In this document: one piece after another, positions 1-7,753 of the stretch | How the letters are laid out: each line of letters begins with the position of its first letter | Position numbering within the stretch: position 1 is the first letter of the stretch | From: Streptomyces flavotricini | Lineage (GTDB): Bacteria > Actinomycetota > Actinomycetes > Streptomycetales > Streptomycetaceae | DNA: 38,850 nucleotides | Reading direction: 5' to 3' | Assembly: GCF_020639365.1 (NCBI RefSeq) | Contig: NZ_JAINUL010000001.1 | Location: 4,799,929 to 4,838,778, forward strand | Program-made: the position numbers and the translations under genes | Notes under the pieces: generated by a model | Told to the model about the DNA's origin: nothing | The model's database searches: none | Seen by the model: only the letters and a program-made list of their open reading frames with translations

Positions 1-41
1 TGCAGGGGGGACCCTGTGGGAGAGTAGGACGCCGCCGAACA
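1..41 (+). rRNA. rrf: 5S ribosomal RNA, 3' end (partial)
   Basis: The first 41 bases match the 3' end of streptomycete 5S rRNA as I know it, including GGGGGGACCCTGTGGGAGAG followed by TAGGACGCCGCCGAAC. The 5' two thirds lie outside the window. A strong intrinsic terminator follows at 56-83, as expected for the end of an rrn operon reading rightward. Only the 3' portion is visible, so the operon's other members are inferred. Confidence 0.9.
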
Positions 42-55
42 ATCATTGTGGGAAA

Positions 56-83
56 GCCCCGCACCTTATGGTGCGGGGCTTTT
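56..83 (+). terminator. intrinsic terminator of the rRNA operon
   Basis: A perfect 10-bp stem (GCCCCGCACC at 56-65, GGTGCGGGGC at 70-79) closes a TTAT loop and is followed by TTTT at 80-83. It sits 15 nt after the 5S rRNA end. An ATG inside its loop (68) opens a frame into the next gene, but that start is implausible because it lies in the terminator. Confidence 0.93.
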
Positions 84-124
84 CTGCGTTTACGGCCATG
101 CAGTCCTGTGATTGGATCCGGGGC

Positions 125-679
125 ATGGATCAGTTTGTGATGCGTGCAGTGCGGGCCGACGAGTGGGAGAAGGTCAAGGAGCTGCGGATCACCGCGCTCA
201 ATGACCCCGCGGCACCGGTGGCCTTCCTGGAGACCCTGGAGCAGGCCCGGGCCAGGCCCGACGAGTTCTGGCAGGACCGGGCGAAGGGGGCTTCGCACGG
301 GCGGCACGCACGGCAGTTCGTGGCCGAAGCACCTGACGGGCAGTGGGCCGGGTCCGTGACCGTCCTCGTCGAAGAGGGCGGGGCCATCGATTTCTTCGAG
401 CGCGCCATCGCGCAGACCCAAGGGCACCTGGTGGGTGTGTTCGTACGTCCCGAACAGCGCGGCACCGGGCTGACCGAGGGGCTCTTCGCGGCCGCGCTGG
501 AATGGGCCTGGTCGTTGGAGGGGCCGGCACTGGAGCGCGTGCGGCTCTTCGTGCACGAGGAGAACGCACGCGCCGCGGCCTTCTACCGGCGGTTCGGATT
601 CCGGGCGACCGGAGAGGTCCTGCCGGTCCCGGCTGATCCGGGAGCCAAGGAGCTCGAGTACGTGTTGCCGCGTCCCTAG
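125..679 (+). CDS. GNAT-family N-acetyltransferase
   Basis: A 184-residue protein with a GNAT fold: an N-terminal strand-helix (MRAVRADEWEKVKELRI), the acetyl-CoA binding segment VGVFVRPEQRGTGL, in which RGTG fits the Q/RxxGxG/A pyrophosphate loop, and a C-terminal NARAAAFYRRFGF motif typical of the last helix and strand. The family transfers acetyl groups from acetyl-CoA to amines; the substrate cannot be told from sequence. The frame is open from 68, but 125 was chosen because 68 lies inside the rRNA terminator. ATG 140 (MRAVRAD) is an alternative start, and neither has a strong Shine-Dalgarno. The gene stands alone between the rrn operon and the convergent secretion-like operon, and its stop codon lies in a shared hairpin. 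Confidence 0.85.
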   Translation: MDQFVMRAVRADEWEKVKELRITALNDPAAPVAFLETLEQARARPDEFWQDRAKGASHGRHARQFVAEAPDGQWAGSVTVLVEEGGAIDFFERAIAQTQGHLVGVFVRPEQRGTGLTEGLFAAALEWAWSLEGPALERVRLFVHEENARAAAFYRRFGFRATGEVLPVPADPGAKELEYVLPRP

Positions 680-707
680 GGGGGTGTCTCGCCCCCACCC
701 CCCCTAG
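676..707. terminator. shared hairpin overlapping two convergent stop codons
   Basis: CTAGGGGGGTG (676-686) pairs with CACCCCCCCTAG (696-707) with one bulged C. The TAG stop of the acetyltransferase (677-679) is in the left arm and the TAG stop of the VirD4-like gene (704-706, minus strand) is in the right arm. There is no T-tract on either side, so it may block or stabilise 3' ends rather than be a classical intrinsic terminator. Confidence 0.6.
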
Positions 708-2212
708 TGCTGGAGGGCTGCTGCCTCCGGCCAGCGGGCGCGGGCCTGTTCGCGACTGCGGGACAGGGCGAGCAAGGGGAGGGGCCCCTCCTGCAGGAGC
801 TCCGGAAGCTGGGGGATCGGGGCCACGGCCGCGACGTCCTCCAGGACCAGCGCGAGTGGTGGGTCGAGCCGGCCGTGGGATGACCGTGCGGCCATGCGGC
901 GGCCGTGCTCGACCACGCTCGCGGCGAGTGCGGTGAGCAGCGGCATCGCACCCGGGTGGGTACGGGGATCTTCCAGCGATTCGCCCACCACGTAGAGAGT
1001 GCCCCCTTCGGCCACGAACGATGCCAAGGTCAGTGCATCTGTTCGGTTCGGATTGCAGGCCTCGCGGATGTGGATCGACGTGAGGCAGGAGAGGGCACGG
1101 GCCGTCAGGTGCTGTGCCTGTTCACGGCGTTCGGGATGGGCGGTGAGCGCGCTCTCCAGCTCGCCCGCGGCACCGGGGGCGGCCTGGGGATGCGTACGCA
1201 GGATGCGGACCGGGTCCTGGGCGCTGTTGCCCTGGGCCCAGCGGTGCAGCTGCTTGAAGGGGCGGTCGTCGAGGGCCACGGCTTGCAGCCAGCTGCGCAG
1301 GAGCGTTTCGGCCGTATCGGCGATGGCCGCGTCCATACGGGCCTGGGGACGCACGGGGGCCAGGAGCGCGATCGCGCGGGCGGCGGCGGTATCGCGGTCG
1401 GCGCAGGCGTCGGCGGGGTTCCAGTGCATGCGGGCCGGGGTGTCGCAGAGGTGCGAGGGGTCGTAGAGGAGGACCGGGCCGAGTTTGGCGCGGGCGTCCT
1501 TCGTCTCCGCCCACAAGGCGGGGGAGGAGGTGACGACCAGGGCCGCGCCTTCGGCTGCCGCCAGGGCCTGGAGGGCCAAGGGGTGGCGCTGTGCCGGGCT
1601 GCCGTAGGCCATGCGGGTGGTGCCGTTGCCGCCGCTGTTGTCGGCGGCAGTGGCCCCGTGCCCGCGCGCCTCGAACGCCGGCGGGGCCGGATGCGGCACC
1701 GGGGCGGGGACGGGCGGCGTGGGCGCCTGGTGCGGAGCGGCCGGCACCGTGGGCCCGGCGCTGCCGGAGGCGCCGCCCCCGGACCCGCGCGCCTCGAACA
1801 CCGACGGGGCCGGATGCGCCACCGGGTGCGGATCGGCCGGGACGGGCGGCGGGCCCGGCTTCGACCGGCGGGACCTCGTGCGGGCGATGACGCCCATGAC
1901 GAAGATCGTCAGGACGAGCAGGATCAGGAGCTGGCTGATGAACAGGCCCCAGAACAGGCCCCAGCCCGAGAGGGCCGAGGGGGGCGTGTCCGGCCAGGCT
2001 CCCGGGATGTCGTGCGGTTGAGCTATCAGGGCGCGGACCGCACCCGGGGTACGGGTGAACGTCACCGCGGACGGCCAGGCGCCCTTCGAGAAGAGCGCGG
2101 CCAGGCCCGTGGACGTCCAGACCAGGGTCGCCAGACCCAGGAGGAACGCCAGGAGGGCGATCAGGAGGGCGTCCGGGATGCCGCCCGGTTTGGCGTTCCG
2201 CTCGTCGTGCAT
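704..2212 (-). CDS. VirD4/TraG-like membrane protein with a degenerate nucleotide-binding site
   Basis: The 502-residue product has two N-terminal membrane helices (about 14-37 and 84-110), a Pro/Ala-rich linker (about 115-195), and a soluble domain whose layout recalls type IV coupling ATPases: a strand-loop-helix at 201-217, VLLYDPS near 247-253, WNPADA near 264-269, and LALVLEDVAAVAPIPQLPEL near 453-472, which aligns by eye with the Walker B region of VirD4/TraG. The Walker A position reads AYGSPAQRHPLAL and has no GKS/T lysine, and the expected DE at Walker B is ED. It is therefore probably not an active ATPase. It is the last gene of the operon: its ATG directly abuts the upstream TAA, which implies translational coupling. 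The linker contains a duplicated 42-nt segment. The family link is inferred from context and motif layout; it could instead be a lineage-specific membrane protein. Confidence 0.75.
   Translation of the reverse strand: MHDERNAKPGGIPDALLIALLAFLLGLATLVWTSTGLAALFSKGAWPSAVTFTRTPGAVRALIAQPHDIPGAWPDTPPSALSGWGLFWGLFISQLLILLVLTIFVMGVIARTRSRRSKPGPPPVPADPHPVAHPAPSVFEARGSGGGASGSAGPTVPAAPHQAPTPPVPAPVPHPAPPAFEARGHGATAADNSGGNGTTRMAYGSPAQRHPLALQALAAAEGAALVVTSSPALWAETKDARAKLGPVLLYDPSHLCDTPARMHWNPADACADRDTAAARAIALLAPVRPQARMDAAIADTAETLLRSWLQAVALDDRPFKQLHRWAQGNSAQDPVRILRTHPQAAPGAAGELESALTAHPERREQAQHLTARALSCLTSIHIREACNPNRTDALTLASFVAEGGTLYVVGESLEDPRTHPGAMPLLTALAASVVEHGRRMAARSSHGRLDPPLALVLEDVAAVAPIPQLPELLQEGPLPLLALSRSREQARARWPEAAALQH
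1661..1825. repeat. 42-nt direct repeat in the linker of the VirD4-like gene
   Basis: The segments 1661-1702 and 1784-1825 are near-identical (about four mismatches in 42 nt), offset by 123 nt. They encode the repeated peptide PHPAPPAFEARG / AHPAPSVFEARG in the proline-rich linker of the minus-strand gene. The offset is a multiple of three, so the duplication preserves the frame. Confidence 0.8.
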
Positions 2213-3640
2213 TTAGGCCACCGTTGTCGCCGAGCCCGGGCCGCCGTTGCGGTGGCGTTCCATCAGGAGGGCTCTTTCCTCCGCCTCCAGTTCGGCTGCC
2301 AGCAGGTCGTCGGGGAGCTGGGGACCGGACGAGGACTCCGTCATGGCGCGGTCGGTGTAGACCAGGGGGCGTTCGGCCTCCGTGATGAGGTGTTTGACCA
2401 CCTGCACGTTGCCGTTGACGTCCCAGACCGCGATGCCCGGGGTGAGGGTCGGGATGATCTCCACGGCCCAGCGGGGCAGGCCCAGGACCCGGCCCGTCGC
2501 TCTGGCCTCGTCGGCCTTCTGGGCGTAGATCGTGCGGGTGGAGGCCATCTTGAGGATGGCCGCCGCCTCACGGGCGGCCGCCCCGTCGACCACGTCGGAC
2601 AGGTGGTGGACGACGGCCACGAAGGACAGGCCGAGGCGGCGGCCGAACTTCAGCAGGCGCTGGAACAGCTGGGCCACGAACGGGCTGTTGATGATGTGCC
2701 AGGCTTCCTCGACCAGGAAGATGCGCTTCTTGCGGTCCGGGCGGATCCAGGTGTGTTCCAGCCAGACGCCCACGATCGCCATCAGGATCGGCATGGCGAT
2801 CGAGTTGCGGTCGATGTGGGAGAGGTCGAAGACGATGAGCGGGGCGTCGAGGTCGATGCCCACCGTCGTGGGACCGTCGAACATGCCGCGCAGGTCGCCG
2901 TCGACCAGACGGTCGAGGACGAGCGCGACGTCGAGGCCCCAGGCGCGGACATCGTCTATGTCGACGTTCATGGCCTCCGCGGACTCGGCCTCCGGGTGGC
3001 GGAGTTGTTCCACGATGTCCGTGAGGACCGGCTGGCGGTCGCGGATCGCGTCGACGACGAACGCGTGCGCGACCTTGAGCGCGAAGCCGGAGCGCTCGTC
3101 GAGGCCGTGGCCCATGGCGACTTCGATGATGGTCCGGAGCAGCGCGAGCTGACCGGTCGTCGTGATCGCCGGGTCGAGGGGGTTGAGGCGGATCCCGTCG
3201 TCGTTGGCGGCGATGGGATCCAGGCGGATGGGGGTTATCCCCAGCTGCTGGGCGATGAGGTTCCACTCGCCGACGCCGTCCTCGCCCTGGGCGTCGAGGA
3301 CGACGACCTGGCGGTCCCGGAAGCGGAGCTGGCGCAGGACGTACGTCTTCTCCAGGGCGGACTTGCCGTTGCCGGACTCGCCGAGGACCAGCCAGTGCGG
3401 GGCCGGCAGCTGCTGGCCGTACAGCTGGAAGGGGTCGTAGATGTAGCCCTTGCCGCTGTAGACCTCGCGGCCGATGATGACGCCGGAGTCGCCGAGCCCG
3501 GGGGCGGCGGTGGGCAGGTAGACGGCCTGCGCCTGCCCGGTGGAGGTGCGTACGGGCAGGCGCGTGGTCTCGACCTTGCCGAACAGGAAGCTGGTGAAGG
3601 CGTCCGTCAGAGCGGACATGGGATCTCGCATGGGCGGCAC
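2213..3640 (-). CDS. VirB4/TraC-type secretion ATPase (C-terminal motor domain as a separate protein)
   Basis: The 475-residue P-loop ATPase has Walker A GESGNGKS at 87-94, VVVLDAQGE at 112-120, and Walker B-like IFLVEEAW at 307-314 followed by the FVAQLFQRLLKFGRRLGLS segment typical of VirB4/HerA-type motors. The Walker B acidic pair is EE instead of the usual DE. VirB4 proteins power assembly and transport in type IV secretion systems at the cytoplasmic face. Canonical VirB4 is about 800 residues with a large N-terminal domain; here that part appears to be supplied by the preceding gene (3651-5213), so VirB4 looks split. The start is GTG at 3640 with GGAGGG 3 nt upstream; ATG at 3631 would put the same sequence about 12 nt away and is also possible. 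The gap to the upstream stop is 10 nt, and the 3' end abuts the next ATG. Confidence 0.9.
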   Translation of the reverse strand: MPPMRDPMSALTDAFTSFLFGKVETTRLPVRTSTGQAQAVYLPTAAPGLGDSGVIIGREVYSGKGYIYDPFQLYGQQLPAPHWLVLGESGNGKSALEKTYVLRQLRFRDRQVVVLDAQGEDGVGEWNLIAQQLGITPIRLDPIAANDDGIRLNPLDPAITTTGQLALLRTIIEVAMGHGLDERSGFALKVAHAFVVDAIRDRQPVLTDIVEQLRHPEAESAEAMNVDIDDVRAWGLDVALVLDRLVDGDLRGMFDGPTTVGIDLDAPLIVFDLSHIDRNSIAMPILMAIVGVWLEHTWIRPDRKKRIFLVEEAWHIINSPFVAQLFQRLLKFGRRLGLSFVAVVHHLSDVVDGAAAREAAAILKMASTRTIYAQKADEARATGRVLGLPRWAVEIIPTLTPGIAVWDVNGNVQVVKHLITEAERPLVYTDRAMTESSSGPQLPDDLLAAELEAEERALLMERHRNGGPGSATTVA

Positions 3641-3650
3641 TTCCCTCCAG

Positions 3651-5213
3651 CTAGCGTCGGATGCCGGTGGCGAACGGCAAGGTGTTGACGAAGGCGCGGT
3701 GGTGCTCGCGGTCGCACCACTCCAGCTTCAGGTAGGACTTGCCCGCCGAGGCGCGGATGGTGCGCTTGTCGCGGGCGAGGGCTTCCGGAGAACGCGAGGA
3801 CACCGTGATGTACCCGACGAGGTTGACTCCTGCCGCACCGCTGGCGAGATCTTCACCTCTTTGGTCGAGGCGGCCGTGGGCGGCGATGTCGCGGGGGTCG
3901 ACGGTGCGGTTCATCTTGGCGGCGCGGCTGGCGTCGGCCTCGTCGTTGGTCTTCTCGGTGAGCATGCGCTCGATGGCCACCTCGGTGGGCTCCAGATCCA
4001 TGGTGACGGCGACGGTGCGGATGACGTCGGGGGTGTGGACGAGGAGGGGCGCGAGGAAGTTGACGCCGACCGGGGTCATCGGCCACTCCTTCACCCAGGC
4101 GGTGGCGTGGCACCAGGGGGCGCGGGTGGAGGACTCGCGGGTCTTGGCCTGGAGGAAGGTGGGCTCGACCGCGTCGAGTTCGGCCGGCCAGGCGTTGCGC
4201 TTGGTCATGGCCTGGATGTGGTCGATGGGGTGGTCCGGGTCGTACATGGAGTGCACGAGGGAGGCGAGGCGGCCCTGGCCGAGGGGCTGGCGGACGCGGA
4301 TGTCGGCCTCGGCGAGGCGGGCGCAGATGTCGGTGAGCTCGCGGGCCATGACGATGGCGAGGCCGGCGTCGCGGTCGAGCTTGCGGCCCTTGTGGGGGAT
4401 GCCGGCGCGGGCGATGGTGTGGGCTTCGGCGGCGAGTTCGCGGGTGTAGTGCATGCAGGCGACGAGGTACGCGCGGTGCTGCTCGGAGGAGGTGGAGACC
4501 ATCGACTGGAGCTGGTCGTACGAGTCGCGCAGCCAGATGGGGGCGCCTGCGTCGCCGCGCTGGGCGACGTCCTTGGCGTGGGCGTCCGGGTCGGCGGGGA
4601 GCGTACGGGCGAGCATCTGCAGGCGGGTGACGAAGCCGTCGCCGTTGGCCACGTGCTTGAGGAGGGTGCCGAAGCGGTCGACGAGGGCCTCCTGGTCCTC
4701 GCTGTCGCGCAGGCCCACGCCGGGGCCCTCGATCTCGATGGCGGCGGTGACGGTCCTGCGGTCGGCGTGGAGGAGGACGGCGATCTCGTCGGGGCCGAAG
4801 GGGGCGGCGAGCCAGTTGATCCGGCCGATGCCGGGCGGCGGGCCGACCTCCACCTCGCGGCCGTCGGCGGCGCGGACGCCGGCCTCCATGGCGGAGGAGC
4901 GGTACGTCGTACCGCGGCGCAGGGTGCGCTTGTAGCTGCGGTTGATCTCGAACCACTTGTAGAAGGTGCGGCCCTTGTACGGGACGTACACGGCGGCGAG
5001 CGCGAGCATGGGGAACCCGGCGAGGCTGACGATGCGCAGGGTGAGGTCGGGGACGAGCAGGCCGCTCATCATGCCGAAGAACGCACCGACGATGATCAGG
5101 GCGATCTCGCCGCTCTCGCGGTTCTTGCCGACGATCGCGTTCGGCCGGGCCCGGCCGATGAGATACGTACGGCGGGGCGCGATCGGGTGCAGCTGGTGTG
5201 ACTGGGTCGTCAA
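3651..5213 (-). CDS. SCO6880-type protein: VirB3-like membrane segment plus VirB4 N-terminal-like domain
   Basis: A 520-residue protein with a basic N-terminus, two closely spaced membrane helices (about 36-55 and 59-77) and a long soluble domain with no P-loop. This is the arrangement of the SCO6880/PrgI-like family found beside VirB4 motors in actinobacteria. The two helices resemble VirB3/PrgI and the soluble part resembles the non-catalytic half of VirB4. The likely role is a cytoplasmic-membrane scaffold that docks the ATPase encoded just downstream. The start is TTG at 5213, supported by AGGAGGT about 8 nt upstream; the start overlaps the preceding stop by 4 nt. The assignment rests on architecture and context. 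Confidence 0.85.
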   Translation of the reverse strand: MTTQSHQLHPIAPRRTYLIGRARPNAIVGKNRESGEIALIIVGAFFGMMSGLLVPDLTLRIVSLAGFPMLALAAVYVPYKGRTFYKWFEINRSYKRTLRRGTTYRSSAMEAGVRAADGREVEVGPPPGIGRINWLAAPFGPDEIAVLLHADRRTVTAAIEIEGPGVGLRDSEDQEALVDRFGTLLKHVANGDGFVTRLQMLARTLPADPDAHAKDVAQRGDAGAPIWLRDSYDQLQSMVSTSSEQHRAYLVACMHYTRELAAEAHTIARAGIPHKGRKLDRDAGLAIVMARELTDICARLAEADIRVRQPLGQGRLASLVHSMYDPDHPIDHIQAMTKRNAWPAELDAVEPTFLQAKTRESSTRAPWCHATAWVKEWPMTPVGVNFLAPLLVHTPDVIRTVAVTMDLEPTEVAIERMLTEKTNDEADASRAAKMNRTVDPRDIAAHGRLDQRGEDLASGAAGVNLVGYITVSSRSPEALARDKRTIRASAGKSYLKLEWCDREHHRAFVNTLPFATGIRR

Positions 5214-6523
5214 CGCCCGTCACCTCCTGTGTTCCTCGTACTCGAGCTCGTGCGGGGCGGGGGTGTGGCGGAGGGGATGGATCCGCTGCCGGCCCCGCCG
5301 CCGGAGGTGGGGCGGCTGCTGTGGGCGGCCACGCCTCCGGAGAGGGGGTTGGCGGGGCGGGGGGCGCTGGAGCCGCCGCCGTCACCGCCGCCGCGGTGGG
5401 CGCCGCGGCTGCTGTGCGTCTTGATGCCCTGGGATACGAGGGAGGCCGGGGAGCTGATGACGGCGGCGGCCTGGGCGCCGTCGGTGGCCTTGCTGCGGTT
5501 GGACCGGGCGGAGGCGATCTCGTCGCCGAAGCCGGGTACGAAGCGGTAGATCATCGCGGAGGCGAAGATGGCCAGGAGGATGATCGCGAGGCCGGAGACC
5601 ACGGCGGAGAAGGCGTTCGGGCCCTTCTCGCCCGCGAGGGCTCCGGCGAGGCCGAGGACGATGACGATGACCGGCTTCACGAGGATGACGGCGATCATGA
5701 TGCCGGCCCAGCGGCGGACGTGGCCCCAGAGGTTCCGGTCGACGAGCCCGGCGTAGACGACGACGCCGAGGAGGGCGCCGACGTAGAGGAGGGCGGCCCG
5801 GATGAAGAGTTCGAGGAAGAGGACGCCGGCGGCGACGACGGTGACGAGGGAGACGACGATCAGCATGATCGGGCCGCCGCCGATGGAGTCGCCCTTCTTG
5901 AGGGCCTCGATGAAGGAGCCGAAGAAGACGTCGGTCTGGCCGCCGCTCGCCGATGCGATGACTTCCGTGACGCCGTCGGTCGCGGAGACGACGGTGTAGA
6001 GGATCAGGGGGGTGAAGGCGGAGGCGAGGACGGTGAGCCAGAGGAAGCCGACGGCTTCGGAGATGGCGGTGGTGAGGGGGACGCCGCGGATGGCGCGCTT
6101 GGCGACCGCGAAGAGCCAGAGCACCAGCGTGAGGATGGTGGAGGCGGCGAAGACGACGGCGTACTGCTTGAGGAAGGCGCCGTTGGTGAAGTCGACGTTG
6201 GCCGTGCCGTTGATGGCTTTGCTGAGCTCGGTGACGATCCAGGCGGCGGCGTCGGCGCAGCCCTTGGCGAGGGAGGCGAGGGGGTTGAGGGCGTCGGCGG
6301 GGTCGTTGGGTGCCAGGCCCGTGCGGGGGGCGCCTGCGGCGCCATCGCCGCGCTCGCAGTAGTCCTTGGCCGGGCCCACGATCAGATCGCACCGGTTGTC
6401 GTTGGGCGGGGACGGGGACGGGGATGGTGTGGGTGCGGCGAACGCTCGGGCCGACAGGAGCACGGCTGCTGTTTGTACGGTGGCCAGGGCCCCGGCGATG
6501 CGGAGGGTGCGGCTACCGGGCAT
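5210..6523 (-). CDS. VirB6/TrbL-like polytopic membrane protein
   Basis: The 437-residue product starts with a signal-like segment (1-29, ending AFAAP), then an extracytoplasmic stretch with Cys-containing segments, then about five to seven membrane helices between residues 118 and 340 (for example FLKQYAVVFAASTILTLVLW and ILVKPVIVIVLGLAGALAG), and a Gly/Ser/Pro-rich cytoplasmic tail of about 80 residues. TrbL/VirB6 proteins form the membrane channel platform of type IV secretion systems, and this architecture and position fit. It overlaps the preceding gene by 11 nt; GGAGGG lies about 8 nt before its ATG. Confidence 0.85.
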   Translation of the reverse strand: MPGSRTLRIAGALATVQTAAVLLSARAFAAPTPSPSPSPPNDNRCDLIVGPAKDYCERGDGAAGAPRTGLAPNDPADALNPLASLAKGCADAAAWIVTELSKAINGTANVDFTNGAFLKQYAVVFAASTILTLVLWLFAVAKRAIRGVPLTTAISEAVGFLWLTVLASAFTPLILYTVVSATDGVTEVIASASGGQTDVFFGSFIEALKKGDSIGGGPIMLIVVSLVTVVAAGVLFLELFIRAALLYVGALLGVVVYAGLVDRNLWGHVRRWAGIMIAVILVKPVIVIVLGLAGALAGEKGPNAFSAVVSGLAIILLAIFASAMIYRFVPGFGDEIASARSNRSKATDGAQAAAVISSPASLVSQGIKTHSSRGAHRGGGDGGGSSAPRPANPLSGGVAAHSSRPTSGGGAGSGSIPSATPPPRTSSSTRNTGGDGR

Positions 6524-7358
6524 AGGTGAACCCTCCGAACTCGGTTGCGGCTTTTGCGATCTCCTCGGCCGTGGAGGCGGTGCGGTCCGTGTGGACCGGG
6601 GCCGGGCCGTCCTTCTGGGCGAAGTTCTCGACCTTCCAGTCGTTCTCGGACCAACGGAGGGTCAGCGTCATGGTGAACCAGTCGTTGCTGACCGGATTGG
6701 TCGAGCCGACACCCGCGGTGCCGAACGCGCCCGTGCACCACACGTCGACGGTCGCGGTGCTGTCGGAGTACTTCGTCGTTTTGGCGCCGACCGGCACGGT
6801 CCGCGAGATGTAGGTGAGGCCCTGCGCCGCGTTGCCGTTGGCGTCCAGGCCGGCCTGGTCCAGGAAGGCTTTGCCGTACGCCTGGTCGAGGCGCGTCTCG
6901 AGCTCGGACACCTTGTCTGCGACGAAGACCTGACGGACGATCTGGCGACGCATCTGTGGCTTCAGAATGTCCGCGGAAACGAGCGCGACCGCGTAGTTGG
7001 CGGCGGCCGATTGGGCGCCCTGCTCGTCGTGGCCGAAGCCCTTTGGAACGGTGCCGTTCTTGCCGTCCACCGGGCGGGTGCCTGTGGCTGCCGTGGAGGC
7101 GGGGGGCGGGGGGGTGTCCGCGGTGGGGGTGGTGGGGGTGTCTCCGGATTGGTTGGCGAAGGCGATCGCGGCGATCAGGAGGACCACCACGCCGACCACC
7201 GTGACCAGACCGCGCGAGGCGCGCGGGGTGCGGCGGGGCGGGGTGCCGTACGGGTCGGAGGCGGACTCCGGGAGGCGGGTGCGGGTCTGGCCCGTGCCGC
7301 CGACTTCGCCGTACCCGCTGCCGCCGGCGCCGCCGCCGTACTGGTCGTCGTTGCTCAT
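6513..7358 (-). CDS. VirB8/TcpC-like single-pass membrane protein
   Basis: A 281-residue protein with a Gly/Tyr-rich cytoplasmic N-terminus, one membrane helix (about 50-68), a Thr/Pro-rich spacer and an extracytoplasmic domain ending in an NTF2-like pattern of strands (WFTMTLTLRWSENDWKVENF). VirB8/TcpC proteins are bitopic scaffold components with NTF2-like periplasmic domains, and Gram-positive systems carry such a protein between the pilin-like and VirB6-like genes, as here. No catalytic motif is expected or seen. The start ATG has GGAGGGGG about 10 nt upstream. The fold is inferred; a structure prediction would settle it. Confidence 0.78.
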   Translation of the reverse strand: MSNDDQYGGGAGGSGYGEVGGTGQTRTRLPESASDPYGTPPRRTPRASRGLVTVVGVVVLLIAAIAFANQSGDTPTTPTADTPPPPASTAATGTRPVDGKNGTVPKGFGHDEQGAQSAAANYAVALVSADILKPQMRRQIVRQVFVADKVSELETRLDQAYGKAFLDQAGLDANGNAAQGLTYISRTVPVGAKTTKYSDSTATVDVWCTGAFGTAGVGSTNPVSNDWFTMTLTLRWSENDWKVENFAQKDGPAPVHTDRTASTAEEIAKAATEFGGFTYAR

Positions 7359-7435
7359 TTCCGTGTCCGCCCCCTCCGCCTCGTACGACGGTAGCGCTGG
7401 TTGTCTTCAGGTCCGGGAGCCGGTGGGCGGCCCGG

Positions 7436-7744
7436 CTAGACGGCCATTCCGTAGACGATGGTGAAGAGGGTGCCGAGGGAGCCGATGATGAACACGCCGG
7501 TCAGGCCGGCGACGATCAGGCCCTTGCCCTGCTCCGCGCTGAAGGTGTCGCGCAGGGCGGTCGCGCCGATGCGCTGCTTGGCCGCGCCCCAGATGGCGAT
7601 GCCGAGGCAGAGGAGGATCGCGACGGCCATGACCACCTCGATCATGACCTTCGCTTCATTGCCGAGACTGCCGAACGGCCCCCAGTTCGGGGCGATTCCG
7701 CCGATGATGGTGGTGATGTCGCCCTTTTCGGCTGCCAGGATCAT
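7436..7744 (-). CDS. VirB2-like small two-helix membrane protein
   Basis: A 102-residue protein with a short hydrophilic N-terminus and two hydrophobic helices (about 33-54 and 75-98) separated by a polar, basic loop (KQRIGATALRDTFSAEQGKG). This size and hairpin topology is that of VirB2/TrbC pilin-like or small channel subunits. It is the first gene of the secretion-like operon. ATG 7744 was chosen, with GGTGAG 5 nt upstream; an in-frame GTG at 7753 (giving three more residues) with GGGGCG before it is a realistic alternative. The frame continues upstream without credible coding sequence. Confidence 0.8.
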   Translation of the reverse strand: MILAAEKGDITTIIGGIAPNWGPFGSLGNEAKVMIEVVMAVAILLCLGIAIWGAAKQRIGATALRDTFSAEQGKGLIVAGLTGVFIIGSLGTLFTIVYGMAV

Positions 7745-7753
7745 GTAACTCAC

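Noticed and set aside
905..3688. A 927-codon open frame on the plus strand
   Set aside because: It is antisense to the VirD4- and VirB4-like genes; its product has no recognisable motif and the composition typical of shadow frames in high-GC DNA.
5198..6529. A 443-codon plus-strand open frame
   Set aside because: It is antisense to the VirB6-like gene; the Gly/Asp-rich product mirrors membrane-helix codons.
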